Numbered from the stretch's first letter, positions 28,436-37,484 are shown. The stretch: 64,000 nucleotides of DNA from Hoylesella loescheii (GCA_021531755.1 JADYUK010000001.1:186001-250000); one strand, 5' to 3'. The notes: generated by a model from the sequence alone, not told the origin. Numbers and translations: made by a program.

Positions 28436-29932
28436 ATGATGCGATATAGTTTTATCCTTATCTTCTTGCTGTCATGCGCCAGACACGCTGTTTGCCAGGA
28501 TATCTTTGTCGAGGCATCAGCGACAGCCAGCACTGGCGATTACGCCCCCTTGTGGCTCTCGTCCAACCGTCAGGGACTCGTCTCCCCCTATTCCAGCTCG
28601 GCCTATGAGCGAGCCGGCATATCAGGCGTGACATCCCTCACGCGCCATACCACCGATTCCACCCATGCCATACGCCTTGCCTATTGTGCCGACCTACAGC
28701 TCTCGCAGAATGCCCAGTACACATTCTTCGTCCATCAGCTCTACGGCGCGTTGACCTATCGTCGCGCCACGCTTACCGTCGGACAGCGGGAGCGCAGTGT
28801 CGACCTACGCAATAACCGCCTCACCTCTGGCGGACTGTCACAGGGCATCAATGCCCAGCCCATCCCCGAGGTGCTCCTCTCGCTCGATTATTTCAGCGTC
28901 CCCCTAACGCGCCAGTGGTGGAAGATATGCGGCCGCATAGGATTCGGGCGCACCACCGATGGCTCATGGCAGGAGACATGGCTCGGAGCTCCCGAGACAC
29001 ATGAGCGCTACACATCCGATATCCTCTACCATGAGAAAGCCATGTACTGGAAATTCGGCAAGGAGACCTCACGTCTCCCACTTACCTTCGAGATAGGGTT
29101 GCAGATGATGACACAATTCGGCGGAACGACATACAATGCTGTCGGCCGCAACCACGACGACGCCTCCGTTCCCATCCACCATCCCGAAAATCTCAATGCC
29201 TTCTGGCACGCCTTCTGGCCTATGGGCAGCGAGGATGTGACAGACGGCATGCACCCTAACTCAGCGGGCAACACCTTCGGCTCGTACAATATGGCGCTGA
29301 CATACCACGGTGGCGGATGGAAGGCACGGGCATATTTCGAGCGTATGTTTGAGGACCAGTCCATGCTCACCGTCCAGTATGGCATCTACGACCATCTCCT
29401 TGGCTTTGACCTTGAGCTTCCCGCCAATCCCTACGTCAGCCATGTCCTCGTTGAGCATCTTAACACGAAGGACCAGGCAGGTCCCGTCTACCATGACTCT
29501 ACGCATAACATGCCTGAATCATATACTGGCATAGACAATTACTATAACCATGGCCTCTATGCGGGCTGGCAGAATTGGGGCATGGGAATGGGCAATCCGC
29601 TCCTCACCGCGCCTATATATAATCAGCCCCATATCCTCCAGTTCCGTAACAACCGTCTTCGTGCCCTCCACATCGGCGTCGACGGCAATCCCACCCCAGA
29701 CATCTCGTGGCGCCTCCTTGCCACAATAACACGCAACTGGGGCACATACCGCCAGCCATTTGATGATGTCCTCCGCCAGCAGTATTATCTCGCTGAGGCC
29801 ACCTGGGCCCCGTCATTCTTGCGAGGCTGGCGAGCGACACTCGCCATTGGCCTCGACCATGGCGCCGTCCTTGGCGACAGCTTTGGCGCGCAGCTGACGC
29901 TACGGCGCACGGTGACTCTCGGTAAAAACTAA
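28436..29932 (+). CDS. Capsule assembly Wzi-family outer membrane protein
   Basis: A 498-residue outer membrane protein; start at 28436 or the adjacent ATG at 28439, giving signal peptide FILIFLLSCARHAVCQ. Features of the Bacteroidota Wzi family (PF14052-like) are ASTGDYAPLWLSSNRQGL at the mature N-terminus, repeated beta-strands such as LYGALTYRRATLTVGQRER, and the central MALTYHGGGWKARAYFERMFEDQSMLTVQYGIYDHLLGFDLELP, with the C-terminal barrel strand AQLTLRRTVTL. In enterobacteria Wzi is a lectin-like barrel that attaches capsule to the surface; the Bacteroidota homologues are assumed to do similar work. No capsule cluster is adjacent. A 9-bp-period repeat and a lipoprotein gene follow. Confidence 0.88.
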   Translation: MMRYSFILIFLLSCARHAVCQDIFVEASATASTGDYAPLWLSSNRQGLVSPYSSSAYERAGISGVTSLTRHTTDSTHAIRLAYCADLQLSQNAQYTFFVHQLYGALTYRRATLTVGQRERSVDLRNNRLTSGGLSQGINAQPIPEVLLSLDYFSVPLTRQWWKICGRIGFGRTTDGSWQETWLGAPETHERYTSDILYHEKAMYWKFGKETSRLPLTFEIGLQMMTQFGGTTYNAVGRNHDDASVPIHHPENLNAFWHAFWPMGSEDVTDGMHPNSAGNTFGSYNMALTYHGGGWKARAYFERMFEDQSMLTVQYGIYDHLLGFDLELPANPYVSHVLVEHLNTKDQAGPVYHDSTHNMPESYTGIDNYYNHGLYAGWQNWGMGMGNPLLTAPIYNQPHILQFRNNRLRALHIGVDGNPTPDISWRLLATITRNWGTYRQPFDDVLRQQYYLAEATWAPSFLRGWRATLAIGLDHGAVLGDSFGAQLTLRRTVTLGKN

Positions 29933-29942
29933 GGCCGGAAGC

Positions 29943-30088
29943 CCCAGATGTCCCGGATAATCCAGATAACCCGGATAATCCAGATAACCCAGATAACCCG
30001 GAGGATCCAGACTCTCCGGATGACCCGGAACTTCCGGAACCTCCGGTCCCTCCGGTAAATCCGGCTCCTCCGGACAATCCCCCCATAA
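29943..30088. repeat. 9-bp-period tandem repeat (TCCGGATAA-like), copy A
   Basis: About sixteen consecutive 9-base units, each beginning CC(G/A)GA or CCGG and most ending AAT, AAC or similar, run from just after the Wzi-like stop to 18 bases before the lipoprotein start. Because the period is three codons, every open frame gives tripeptide repeats (for example P-D-N on plus), so these frames are not evidence of a gene. The same kind of array occurs at 38845-38993. Confidence 0.85.
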
Positions 30089-30105
30089 CATTCCACCTAT
30101 CTGAT

Positions 30106-30582
30106 ATGAAACTAAGCAGGCTATTATCTTTTTTTCTTTCCCTCTCGTTCCTCCTCGCTGTTGTCGGCTGTGCCAAAGTCCCGGACAACGGGAGGCTCGA
30201 TGGCATGTGGCAGCTCATGGCTGCTGAGCGTGATGGCGTTGTCGAAGACATGAAGCCTCAGAAGCGATATTGGTGCATACGGTATAATCTCCTTCAGCTC
30301 AGCGGTGTCGGTGTGCAGGACCATTACGCCCATTTTGAGCGTGAGGGACAGACGCTCCGCCTCTTTGATTTCTGTTATTTCTCAAACAATGCCACAGAGG
30401 CAGATGATAATGAGTGGATACCATACGAGGAGCGTGATGTCCTCCTGCAGTGGGGACTCCTCCCTCTTCCTGACAACTCACGTCCCGGCCGTATCACACA
30501 GACCTTCCACATTGATGTCCTAAATGCGTCAGACATGGTCCTGTCTGCCGATGGCTACACCCTCCGCTTCCGCCGTTTCTGA
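30106..30582 (+). CDS. Small lipoprotein, lipocalin-like
   Basis: A 158-residue protein with a lipoprotein signal (LSFLLAVVGCAK; Cys22). The mature part begins GRLDGMWQLMAAERDG, the usual opening of Bacteroidota lipocalin-like domains. It continues as alternating beta-strands (YWCIRYNLLQLSGV, GQTLRLFDFCYF, TQTFHIDVLNASDMVLSADGYTLRFRRF), ending with the typical LRFRR close. Such proteins are membrane-anchored beta-barrels of unknown ligand. The tandem repeat just upstream is in frame with it (P-D-N units without an in-frame start of its own); I take the ATG at 30106 because it opens the signal peptide. Confidence 0.82.
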   Translation: MKLSRLLSFFLSLSFLLAVVGCAKVPDNGRLDGMWQLMAAERDGVVEDMKPQKRYWCIRYNLLQLSGVGVQDHYAHFEREGQTLRLFDFCYFSNNATEADDNEWIPYEERDVLLQWGLLPLPDNSRPGRITQTFHIDVLNASDMVLSADGYTLRFRRF

Positions 30583-30594
30583 TACCACTTTTCT

Positions 30595-30850
30595 TCACAC
30601 GGGTCCCGAATTTTTCTTCACACGGAATATCACGGGTCACGAATTATCGAATTATCGAATTTTTCTTCACACGGAGTTCCACAGAGAATCTCGGATTTAT
30701 ATATCTTGTCATGAATTCGATAATTCGATAATTCGTGATAAAGAAGAACATCCGTGACATTCCGTGATATTCCGTGTGATAAATGATAATTCGCAAATTC
30801 GATAATTCGTGACAAAGAACCGTGATAATCCGTGGAACTCCGTGTGATAA
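30595..30850. repeat. CACGGA/AATTCG modular dyad array 5
   Basis: The cleanest single dyad of the family. The left half reads CACACGGA-CACAGA-TCGGATTTATATATCTTGTCATG, the centre holds four AATTCG boxes, and the right half reads TGATAAAGAAGAACATCCGTG with three more TCCGTG boxes. A smaller second unit follows. It lies between the convergent ends of the lipoprotein gene and the minus-strand unit that terminates at 30851-30890. The remaining 30891-31004 is AT-rich and shows no gene. Confidence 0.85.
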
Positions 30851-30890
30851 ATAATAAAAACACCCGGCGACATCGACGTCGACGGGTGTT
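30851..30890 (-). terminator. Intrinsic terminator for the small-peptide/GH105 transcript
   Basis: On the minus strand AACACCCG and CGGGTGTT close a GC-rich loop and are followed by TTTTTATTATT. It lies about 165 bases beyond the stop of the small-peptide gene. Confidence 0.85.
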
Positions 30891-31004
30891 AAAATAGTGT
30901 TATGTTAAAAATAAAACTACATTGTGAAATCTCACGACTTCAGATTTAGACTAATATAATTTATGTGTACAAAAAGATTTCTTGTAACGTCCTTGACGTT
31001 TCCT

Positions 31005-31056
31005 TCGCCATCCAAGCAATCTTGAGGTCTGCTCTTCTGGCTTACCGAAAACGCTT
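31005..31056 (-). repeat. Copy of the CGGTAAGCCA 3'-flank element
   Basis: The minus strand reads out of the small-peptide gene (stop at 31055-31057) directly into TTTTCGGTAAGCCAGAAGAG, matching the two module ends at 2659 and 2812 with few changes. Here and at 2817 the element sits exactly at the 3' end of a minus-strand gene, in the same orientation. Confidence 0.5.
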
Positions 31057-31303
31057 AGTATTCCCAGAGGTCCCACATCTGGTTCTTCTTTGACTCACCA
31101 GGCACGCCGTCAGAACCTCCTTGACCATTGTTGTCACCAATCCCAGGACCAGAGATTTGATCTTTCATGCCAGAGTCATCGACAGTATCTGTTCCTGCGC
31201 CAGAGATATGGTCGATAAGTGTTACCTCCTCATCCATTGGGATGATGGTGATGTCAGGCATTATATATTTTTTCTTTTTCATGACTTGCTCTTTCTTTTC
31301 CAT
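31055..31303 (-). CDS. Small acidic/glycine-rich peptide, unknown function
   Basis: An 82-residue protein. I chose the ATG at 31303 (MEKKEQVMKKKKY); an ATG at 31282 (MKKKKYIMPDITIIPM) is an alternative, and upstream ATGs give implausible sequence. A Lys-rich N-terminus and an IMPDITIIPMDEEVTL segment resemble the leader-like start of many short Prevotella/Bacteroides proteins (K-K-Y-I-x-P-x-[ILM]). The rest is low complexity: Gly, Asp and Ser with few hydrophobics, ending WDLWEY. It lies 77 bases downstream of the giant GH105 gene on the same strand, so it is likely co-transcribed. There is no signal peptide in the usual sense and no known domain. It could be a precursor peptide or an assembly partner; both are guesses. 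Confidence 0.65.
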   Translation of the reverse strand: MEKKEQVMKKKKYIMPDITIIPMDEEVTLIDHISGAGTDTVDDSGMKDQISGPGIGDNNGQGGSDGVPGESKKNQMWDLWEY

Positions 31304-31380
31304 AGTTGTATATTCTTTTCCCATTCTGTGTCGCCGGATTTGTCTTTGTCCGGTCGACACAGAGTGGGGTAGGGTTGTTA

Positions 31381-34300
31381 TTATCTTACTACGGTCTTCT
31401 TTCCGTTGACGATGTATATACCAGCCTTGAGGTTACGTGTGTCGTTTGCCACACGCTGGCCGCTGAGGTTATACACACCTGTCTGTATGCCGAGGGCCTC
31501 GATGAGGTCTGGGGCCATCTCTGCCACGTCGATTGATGTCGTCGTGTCGTCATCGTCAGAGAATGAGCTCATGACAACAGAGATGCTCTTGACAGGCGTT
31601 GTGATAGCCTTATTCTTCTGCAGCCATGCACGGTAGCCCTTGCCGTAAGATGAATCGCCAGAGACATACAGCTTGCCGTCGTTCTCGCTGACAAAGATAT
31701 CGTTCGCTTTGTAGTGGACGCTATAGCCCGACTTGCCGCTGCTGTTTGTAAGATCAGCTGTACAGTAGCCTGGTGTACCCATGAATGTATATGGATCTGT
31801 AACTACCTTAAACGGATCTATGAACGGATTGATACACTTGCCGTAGACGGTGAAAGAGGTGAGGGCTGTGTTATTATCCGCTTTGGTTACACTCACATTT
31901 GCGTCATTCGTCTCGTCAACCTCAGCAAGTGTCGGCTTAATCAGGTAAGGATAGCCCGGCAGCACATTCTGTATCTCGTGATAGAAGAAATGCAGATGTG
32001 CTCCACCATTGCTTAGTGTAGCTTTGTCGAGCATGATAATCTGTGTTCCAGCACCGAAGATTTTCTGCACCTCTTCCTGTGTCAGGTTGAATGGCAGGGT
32101 CAGTGTTGTCCACTGGTTTGGCTTGAAGGTGCGAGTGAGCTTGATGCTATAGAACTGTGGGATAGATACGCCAGCTACAGGAGCAATCTCTGTTCCATTA
32201 ATTGAATAGGTGTAATCCTTCAGGGTCGTACCCTCAATAGTTGAACCTGTCGGTGTGGCTGTTATCTTGTTGTATGCTGTGACATCGTCCAGCTCCAATG
32301 TAGATATCTTGTCATCTACTGTTTTTTCTGGCTGCGCTTCATCAGGGACGAAGTTCGCTCCAGAGAATCCCATCTTTGAGAAGTTAGAGAAGAAATAGTA
32401 TGTCTCGTTGCCTGTCACATGGAATGTGTACTTGACGATACCCTTCTGGACAGCAAGGAACGAGCCATTGTCAAGCTCAATGATTTTCTGTGCGCCAAGC
32501 GGTCCGCTATTCCAACTGTCATGTGCTCGCTGTTTTTCTTCTGTTGACATGTAATCGGCAAACTCAGTCCATCTAGCTACGTTGTGTGGATTGTAATATT
32601 TTGCATTGTCTGTTTCACTGTTTTCAGCTATTTCTGACTCGAACATACAGTAATAGCGAGAGTCAACTTTCTGTTTCGTCGATACGCTATAGTTAGGCGA
32701 GAACTCCTGTACGGTAAGACCACGCTGGTTGACAACCTGGAATGCGTGTGGACGGAATACACCTGGTATGATGTCTCCTTGCTTGTATGTAATATTTCCA
32801 TCTATACCCTTGTACGTACCACCATTGTCATTTGTATTCCATGCTCCATTCTGGAGAATGTATATCGTGAGTGTTCCATTCATCGTTGGCTCAAATGTCA
32901 TATATGAACCACGAACGGGGAGAGTGAATGGGTGGGATTCTGTTGTCTTACCATCCACTCTTGTCGGAGAGACGAACCATCCGTAACGAGGTGTACCATA
33001 GATTGTCCCAGTCAATGCTTTCGACTCATCCACAGCATCGTTCTCACCGTTCCACCAGTAATAGTGTCCATCGATAGATGCAATATCAGAAGCCTTTGTG
33101 CCAGAATCATTCCACTTGTCAGTGTAGTATGTGGTTTTGTCTCCACGAACAACTTTATATGAACCCAATGTTTTTTCTGTTGCATCTTTATTCGCATAGC
33201 CTTCCCACTTCCAGCCGCCGAAAGTCATCTTGACAAGATTCTCTGTTCCTCCTGATGTAGTTCTTGTTATATATTTTGATGTGTTAATTGCTGGAGCTGT
33301 CTCATTTTCACCTACAGAGAAGCTATATCCTTGCTCCAAGAGAACATTGAAGAATGCTGGGTCAGCATAATAATTCTCGTTTTCATTGAGTGTAGCATAT
33401 ATCTTTGCTCCACCGTTTCCAGATTCAACAATGGTAATTGTGCCTGATGATGCATCGACAGTGGCAACCGATGTCACATCACTCTCGTATGTGTATGACA
33501 GAGTTTCATCTGTCAGCAATTCATCTACACCCTCTGCATTCTTAATATATGCCTTTACTGTCGGTGAGTTGAAAGTTGGCATTGTCGGTGTCGTCGTTGA
33601 GTTCCAAGTCCACTCTGTTTTGCCATTACTGTCAGAGTATACAAGCGTGATTTTCTCCTTCACTACTTTCACATTGATGATGTAGGTGGTAGTGGAACTT
33701 CCATCCTGCGATGTGACGGTGTATGTGTGAGCTTCAGTGGTTCCAGTCGTTGATGGTGCAGTGATTGTTATTGTAGATGTCACAGGAGTATCACCCTCTT
33801 TGATAGAGGCACCTTCCTGCGCTGTTGGAGTGATGCTGATGTCCTTTCCTCTCTTGTTTGCACCAACCTCCAGAGTTGTGGTGTACGTGCCCTCTGAAGT
33901 TGTAGTAAATGTCAGCTGTGAGCTGCCATATGTGAATGTGGCACGCGAGTCGTTCCCACGATTGTTGCGAGTGATTTTGATTGTTTCAATCACTGAACTG
34001 CTGCCGTCGCTGCCGTCTTTGTATATGTAAATGACATTCTGTCTCAGTACAGCGTCACCTTCTTTTATGACATAGCTGCCAGTGAATAATTCGGCATTTT
34101 TGTTAGGGTTTGTAGCTGACAGCTTGAATGAAGATGTAGCAGGAGTTATGATAATCTCGTCGCCAACCTTCAACTCATTCTCAAGCGTTATTTTTAGGTA
34201 GCTTTTGCCGCTGCCGTTAAGGTTTATCTGACTCTTGGTAATCATGGCATTTGCATTAGAGGAGTGTCCATTGTATAGTTCTGCAGAGCCACCTGTAATG

Positions 34301-36411
34301 GTCGCATATTCACTTGACACTTTGACACTACTCTGTTTACTTACATTTACAGTTTCAGATGTTACAACCGTGAGCGTGAAGAGGTCTGTTGTTTCGGTTG
34401 GTGTATTTGTTCCCTCATTGCCTCCCTCACTTACTGTAAGGAGTACAGGCTCTGTCTGTGCGCTTCCTGCAGAGTTTGTCGCTACACAATAATAATAAGT
34501 ATTGGCTTCTGGTGTTACAGTAAGGTCAGAACTTGTTGCGCCAGAGATAGCTGTGCCTGTTGTTGCTCGCTTAGTCTTTGATGCCTGTGTGCCAGATGCT
34601 GAGTATGAGTACCACTGATATTTAGCCAAAGGTTTAGCCATAGTAGCAGCGTGGAGAGTCACAGACTGACCCTTTGTTACTGTCTGAGCAGTAGGAATCT
34701 CAGCGTTTTCTGCTGCGAATGAAGGAGCGTAGTCTGCTTTCATGAAACGCTCATACTCTGTTGAGGCGAGGATGAACGCACCAAGAGGCTTACCCTCCTG
34801 ATATGAGGTTATCTTAGTAACATCGTATCCACGTGTGTAATAGTCTGCTGTGCCATTGCGGTATCTTTTTCCGCCTGACTTGTAGTAAGTTTCTTCCGAA
34901 GATATGGCTACACTACCGCCACCGAGACCGGCAGAAGCACATGTGTTGATGATTGTATTGTCTGTTCTGATGAAGTTGCTGATATAGTTTTTATATGCAG
35001 TCTCAATACCTGATTTATAGGTGTCAGATGGCAGCAGACCAAGACGCATCGCCTTTATATATGTAGCGATGTAGATGGCAGAAGCAGAGGCTTCAAGGTA
35101 GTTCTTTGTGTTTTTCTGAATGACTGCACTTGTAGTCGAGTATGAATTATGCTCTGTACCTACAGCCTCATTAATCACATTAGTCCACAGATAGTTGTCT
35201 TTCTTCTGTGCCCATATACCTTCAGCGAGGTCAGTGAGATAAGACTTCAGTCGGTTCTTTATATTGGCATCTTTGGATTTGAGATTATCTTGTGTGCTTG
35301 TATAGCTGTCATCTGTTATATTATCAGGTATGTTCTCCAATACATCTACGAGAGCGAGGAAGTACCAGCCAATGGCACGTCCCCAGTAATCCTTATTTGT
35401 ACCGTTTTTTCCTGTTGCCCATGTATAGGTATGCGCCCCGACAGCTGTTGGTGTCGCAGAGAATCCATGGTAGAGGAGTTTGTCGGTAGAGTTCCACAGA
35501 TAGTTCCATGTGATGTCAAACTGTTTAGCAATGAGCTTCCAGTCACCTTCTGTTGTACCTGTTATTGTTCCAATGCCAGCACTTTTATTGTTTGCTGCAT
35601 ACGCCACCAACTGGGCGAGGAGAGCAGGACCCATATACTCGCTGTCGCACCACATCTGGTTAGGATATGTCGCCTTGTGATACCATCCGCCAATGGCGTT
35701 CATGTTCCCCGATTCATTTGGAGAAACACTTTTTCCTGACTCGTCAACAAGTGAATATGTATACTTCCCTTTGTTATAATAGTTCACAGTTGAGCCACTG
35801 CGAATGGAATAATCCTCATTGACAGCCTTCAATCCAATGAGAGCGTTCTTAAGCTCGTTGATAGCCCTTTTGTAAGTGGTTGCGTTTTCGTATTTCGCTC
35901 CTGTCTTGGTCAATTCAGCAAGAGCAAAATACATCTTTGAGGCGTTAAGGTCATCAAGACTTGCGCCTGTGGTAGGAACGGTTACATTCGTTGCATAGTT
36001 CTCTACGAGCTTGAACCAAGGCTTTGACCATGTGAAATCCTTGTAATAGTCTGCTGCCTCAATACATGCCTTCGCAACAAGACCTGCCACGTAATCCATT
36101 TCAAGTTTGCGTGAAGTCTTTCTGTCCATTTTTTCGAACCACGTAGGCTGAGTGATTTTTTCGGATGTTGCATCGTAAGAGCCGAACCCCATTGGCTTGG
36201 TGTTACCCGCAAAGTCATTGATTTTCGCATCAATAAGAATTTTTGTGTAATTCTTACTTGCGTCAAAAGATTGGTATTGGTAAGTTTGTGCTTTCGCCAC
36301 ATTGCCACACAATACGAGCAGCAATGCGGTTAATGCCCCTTTTACCCAGAAGTGTGTGCTCTGGGATATGCCAAGAGTATGGCATAACTTCAATTTAGTA
36401 AAATTTGACAT
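31381..36411 (-). CDS. Giant exported GH105-family protein with Ig-like modules and C-terminal sorting-type tail
   Basis: A 1676-residue protein with an extended signal peptide (about 42 residues, cleavage near NVAKAQ). Residues 60-560 form an (alpha/alpha)6 barrel of the GH88/GH105 unsaturated glycuronyl hydrolase type: MWCDSEYMGPALLAQ with the putative catalytic Asp256, YWGRAIGWYFLALVDVLE near 343-358, ASASAIYIATYI, and GKPLGAFILASTEYERF near 540-556. An Ig-like domain follows (570-655). Then come several beta-sandwich modules, including a WTTLTLPFNL segment seen in Prevotella secreted proteins, and a C-terminal NLSGQRV...LKAGIYIVNGKKTVV tail resembling type IX-type sorting domains. The enzyme would release unsaturated rhamnogalacturonan-type residues after a polysaccharide lyase. 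Base composition is visibly AT-richer than its neighbours, suggesting separate acquisition. Confidence 0.85.
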   Translation of the reverse strand: MSNFTKLKLCHTLGISQSTHFWVKGALTALLLVLCGNVAKAQTYQYQSFDASKNYTKILIDAKINDFAGNTKPMGFGSYDATSEKITQPTWFEKMDRKTSRKLEMDYVAGLVAKACIEAADYYKDFTWSKPWFKLVENYATNVTVPTTGASLDDLNASKMYFALAELTKTGAKYENATTYKRAINELKNALIGLKAVNEDYSIRSGSTVNYYNKGKYTYSLVDESGKSVSPNESGNMNAIGGWYHKATYPNQMWCDSEYMGPALLAQLVAYAANNKSAGIGTITGTTEGDWKLIAKQFDITWNYLWNSTDKLLYHGFSATPTAVGAHTYTWATGKNGTNKDYWGRAIGWYFLALVDVLENIPDNITDDSYTSTQDNLKSKDANIKNRLKSYLTDLAEGIWAQKKDNYLWTNVINEAVGTEHNSYSTTSAVIQKNTKNYLEASASAIYIATYIKAMRLGLLPSDTYKSGIETAYKNYISNFIRTDNTIINTCASAGLGGGSVAISSEETYYKSGGKRYRNGTADYYTRGYDVTKITSYQEGKPLGAFILASTEYERFMKADYAPSFAAENAEIPTAQTVTKGQSVTLHAATMAKPLAKYQWYSYSASGTQASKTKRATTGTAISGATSSDLTVTPEANTYYYCVATNSAGSAQTEPVLLTVSEGGNEGTNTPTETTDLFTLTVVTSETVNVSKQSSVKVSSEYATITGGSAELYNGHSSNANAMITKSQINLNGSGKSYLKITLENELKVGDEIIITPATSSFKLSATNPNKNAELFTGSYVIKEGDAVLRQNVIYIYKDGSDGSSSVIETIKITRNNRGNDSRATFTYGSSQLTFTTTSEGTYTTTLEVGANKRGKDISITPTAQEGASIKEGDTPVTSTITITAPSTTGTTEAHTYTVTSQDGSSTTTYIINVKVVKEKITLVYSDSNGKTEWTWNSTTTPTMPTFNSPTVKAYIKNAEGVDELLTDETLSYTYESDVTSVATVDASSGTITIVESGNGGAKIYATLNENENYYADPAFFNVLLEQGYSFSVGENETAPAINTSKYITRTTSGGTENLVKMTFGGWKWEGYANKDATEKTLGSYKVVRGDKTTYYTDKWNDSGTKASDIASIDGHYYWWNGENDAVDESKALTGTIYGTPRYGWFVSPTRVDGKTTESHPFTLPVRGSYMTFEPTMNGTLTIYILQNGAWNTNDNGGTYKGIDGNITYKQGDIIPGVFRPHAFQVVNQRGLTVQEFSPNYSVSTKQKVDSRYYCMFESEIAENSETDNAKYYNPHNVARWTEFADYMSTEEKQRAHDSWNSGPLGAQKIIELDNGSFLAVQKGIVKYTFHVTGNETYYFFSNFSKMGFSGANFVPDEAQPEKTVDDKISTLELDDVTAYNKITATPTGSTIEGTTLKDYTYSINGTEIAPVAGVSIPQFYSIKLTRTFKPNQWTTLTLPFNLTQEEVQKIFGAGTQIIMLDKATLSNGGAHLHFFYHEIQNVLPGYPYLIKPTLAEVDETNDANVSVTKADNNTALTSFTVYGKCINPFIDPFKVVTDPYTFMGTPGYCTADLTNSSGKSGYSVHYKANDIFVSENDGKLYVSGDSSYGKGYRAWLQKNKAITTPVKSISVVMSSFSDDDDTTTSIDVAEMAPDLIEALGIQTGVYNLSGQRVANDTRNLKAGIYIVNGKKTVVR

Positions 36412-36695
36412 AACAATAGCGAATATTTGTTTATGATGTTTGTATCAAGAAGAAGTAGTTTGGGCAGGTCGTATGGCTTCTATGTAGATGGTTCGTAAGC
36501 GTGTGTTGCAAGCCAAGAGCATAAGAGTATGATAAGACAGGAATGGTGTTGTGTGTCTGTTTCCTCTCAAATCATGATGTCATTACAATCTGTCTACAGT
36601 TTTTTGTTAATTTCTTTCTTCCATAGTATACAGCGCAGTATGTTTGTAGTAGTTTGGGACTATATATCCTGCGTCTGCTTTGTAAATAGCTTGTG

Positions 36696-36724
36696 CAAAG
36701 GTACACATATAATTCAAATGCAAA
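36696..36724 (-). promoter_or_regulatory. Probable promoter of the GH105 gene
   Basis: On the minus strand TTTG (36721-36724), 17 bases and TACCTTTG (36696-36703) approximate the Bacteroidota consensus; the spacing is two bases short. It would leave a leader of about 275 bases before the start at 36411. Confidence 0.5.
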
Positions 36725-37021
36725 AAATTCAAAAAAAAAAAAACAAGAAAGTTTAAGAGAATGGGTTGTTATTTAATATGTGTTAACACATAAATGAGGA
36801 TATGTAACGGCTACACTTATCCCACTGCATGGTCACGAAGGGCATGGCTCTCCCTGCCGCCCCCGTCCAGAGGAAGCAGTGGAGATAAGAAAAAAAGGTC
36901 AGGGATTATGTCCCGACAGGCAAAAGGTACTGAATCACACAGTAAAGACTGAGTAATTACACAGTAAAGACTCAGTCATTACTCAGTCAAAGGTATAGAA
37001 TCAGCTGCCTCCACAGTCACG
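36725..37021. other. Non-coding spacer with short direct repeats
   Basis: No gene is supported. Beyond an A-rich start the stretch contains two ACACAGTAAAGACT direct repeats and several GACTGAGTAA/TTACTCAGTC boxes (36940-36990) that can pair with one another. It leads directly into repeat array 6. Confidence 0.45.
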
Positions 37022-37475
37022 ATTCTTTTTCTTTTTCACACGGATGGTCACGGATTATCACAGGTTTTTCTTTATGTCCCGAATTATCGAATTCTCGAAT
37101 TTTTCTTTTTCACTCGGAGAGTCACGGATTTTCTTTATCCCGAATTATCGAATTATCGAATTTTTCTTTTTCACACGGAGTTCCACGGATTATCACGGTT
37201 CTTTCTTTATCCCGAATTATCGAATTGTCGGATTTCTTTTCACACGGAGAATCACGGATTAATATTTCTTGTCCCGAATTATCGAATTGTCGAATTTCTT
37301 TTCACACAGAGTTCCACGGAGAATCACGGATTTATTTTTATTTCATGAATTCGCTAATTCGAAAATTCGGGATAAAGAAAAACATCCGTGATATTCCGTG
37401 ACATTCCGTGTGAAAAGAAAGAACCGTGATTCTCCGTGGAAATCCGTGTGATGAGAATAGTTCGGGGACCCGTGT
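37022..37475. repeat. CACGGA/AATTCG modular dyad array 6
   Basis: The largest array. Five successive left-half units (CACACGGA...CACGGA...CGAATTATCGAATT) precede one dyad centre with AATTCG boxes and two right-half units (TCCGTGATATTCCGTG, then TCCGTGTGATGA). It begins ten bases past the lpdA stop, on its 3' side, and ends about 600 bases from the GH105 start. Confidence 0.85.
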
Positions 37476-37484
37476 GATGATGGG

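Noticed and set aside
29613..30251. Gly-Ser/Gly-Pro-rich open frames over the 9-bp repeat (both strands)
   Set aside because: A 9-base period yields tripeptide repeats in every frame; these frames lack start context and overlap the strongly supported Wzi-like and lipoprotein genes.
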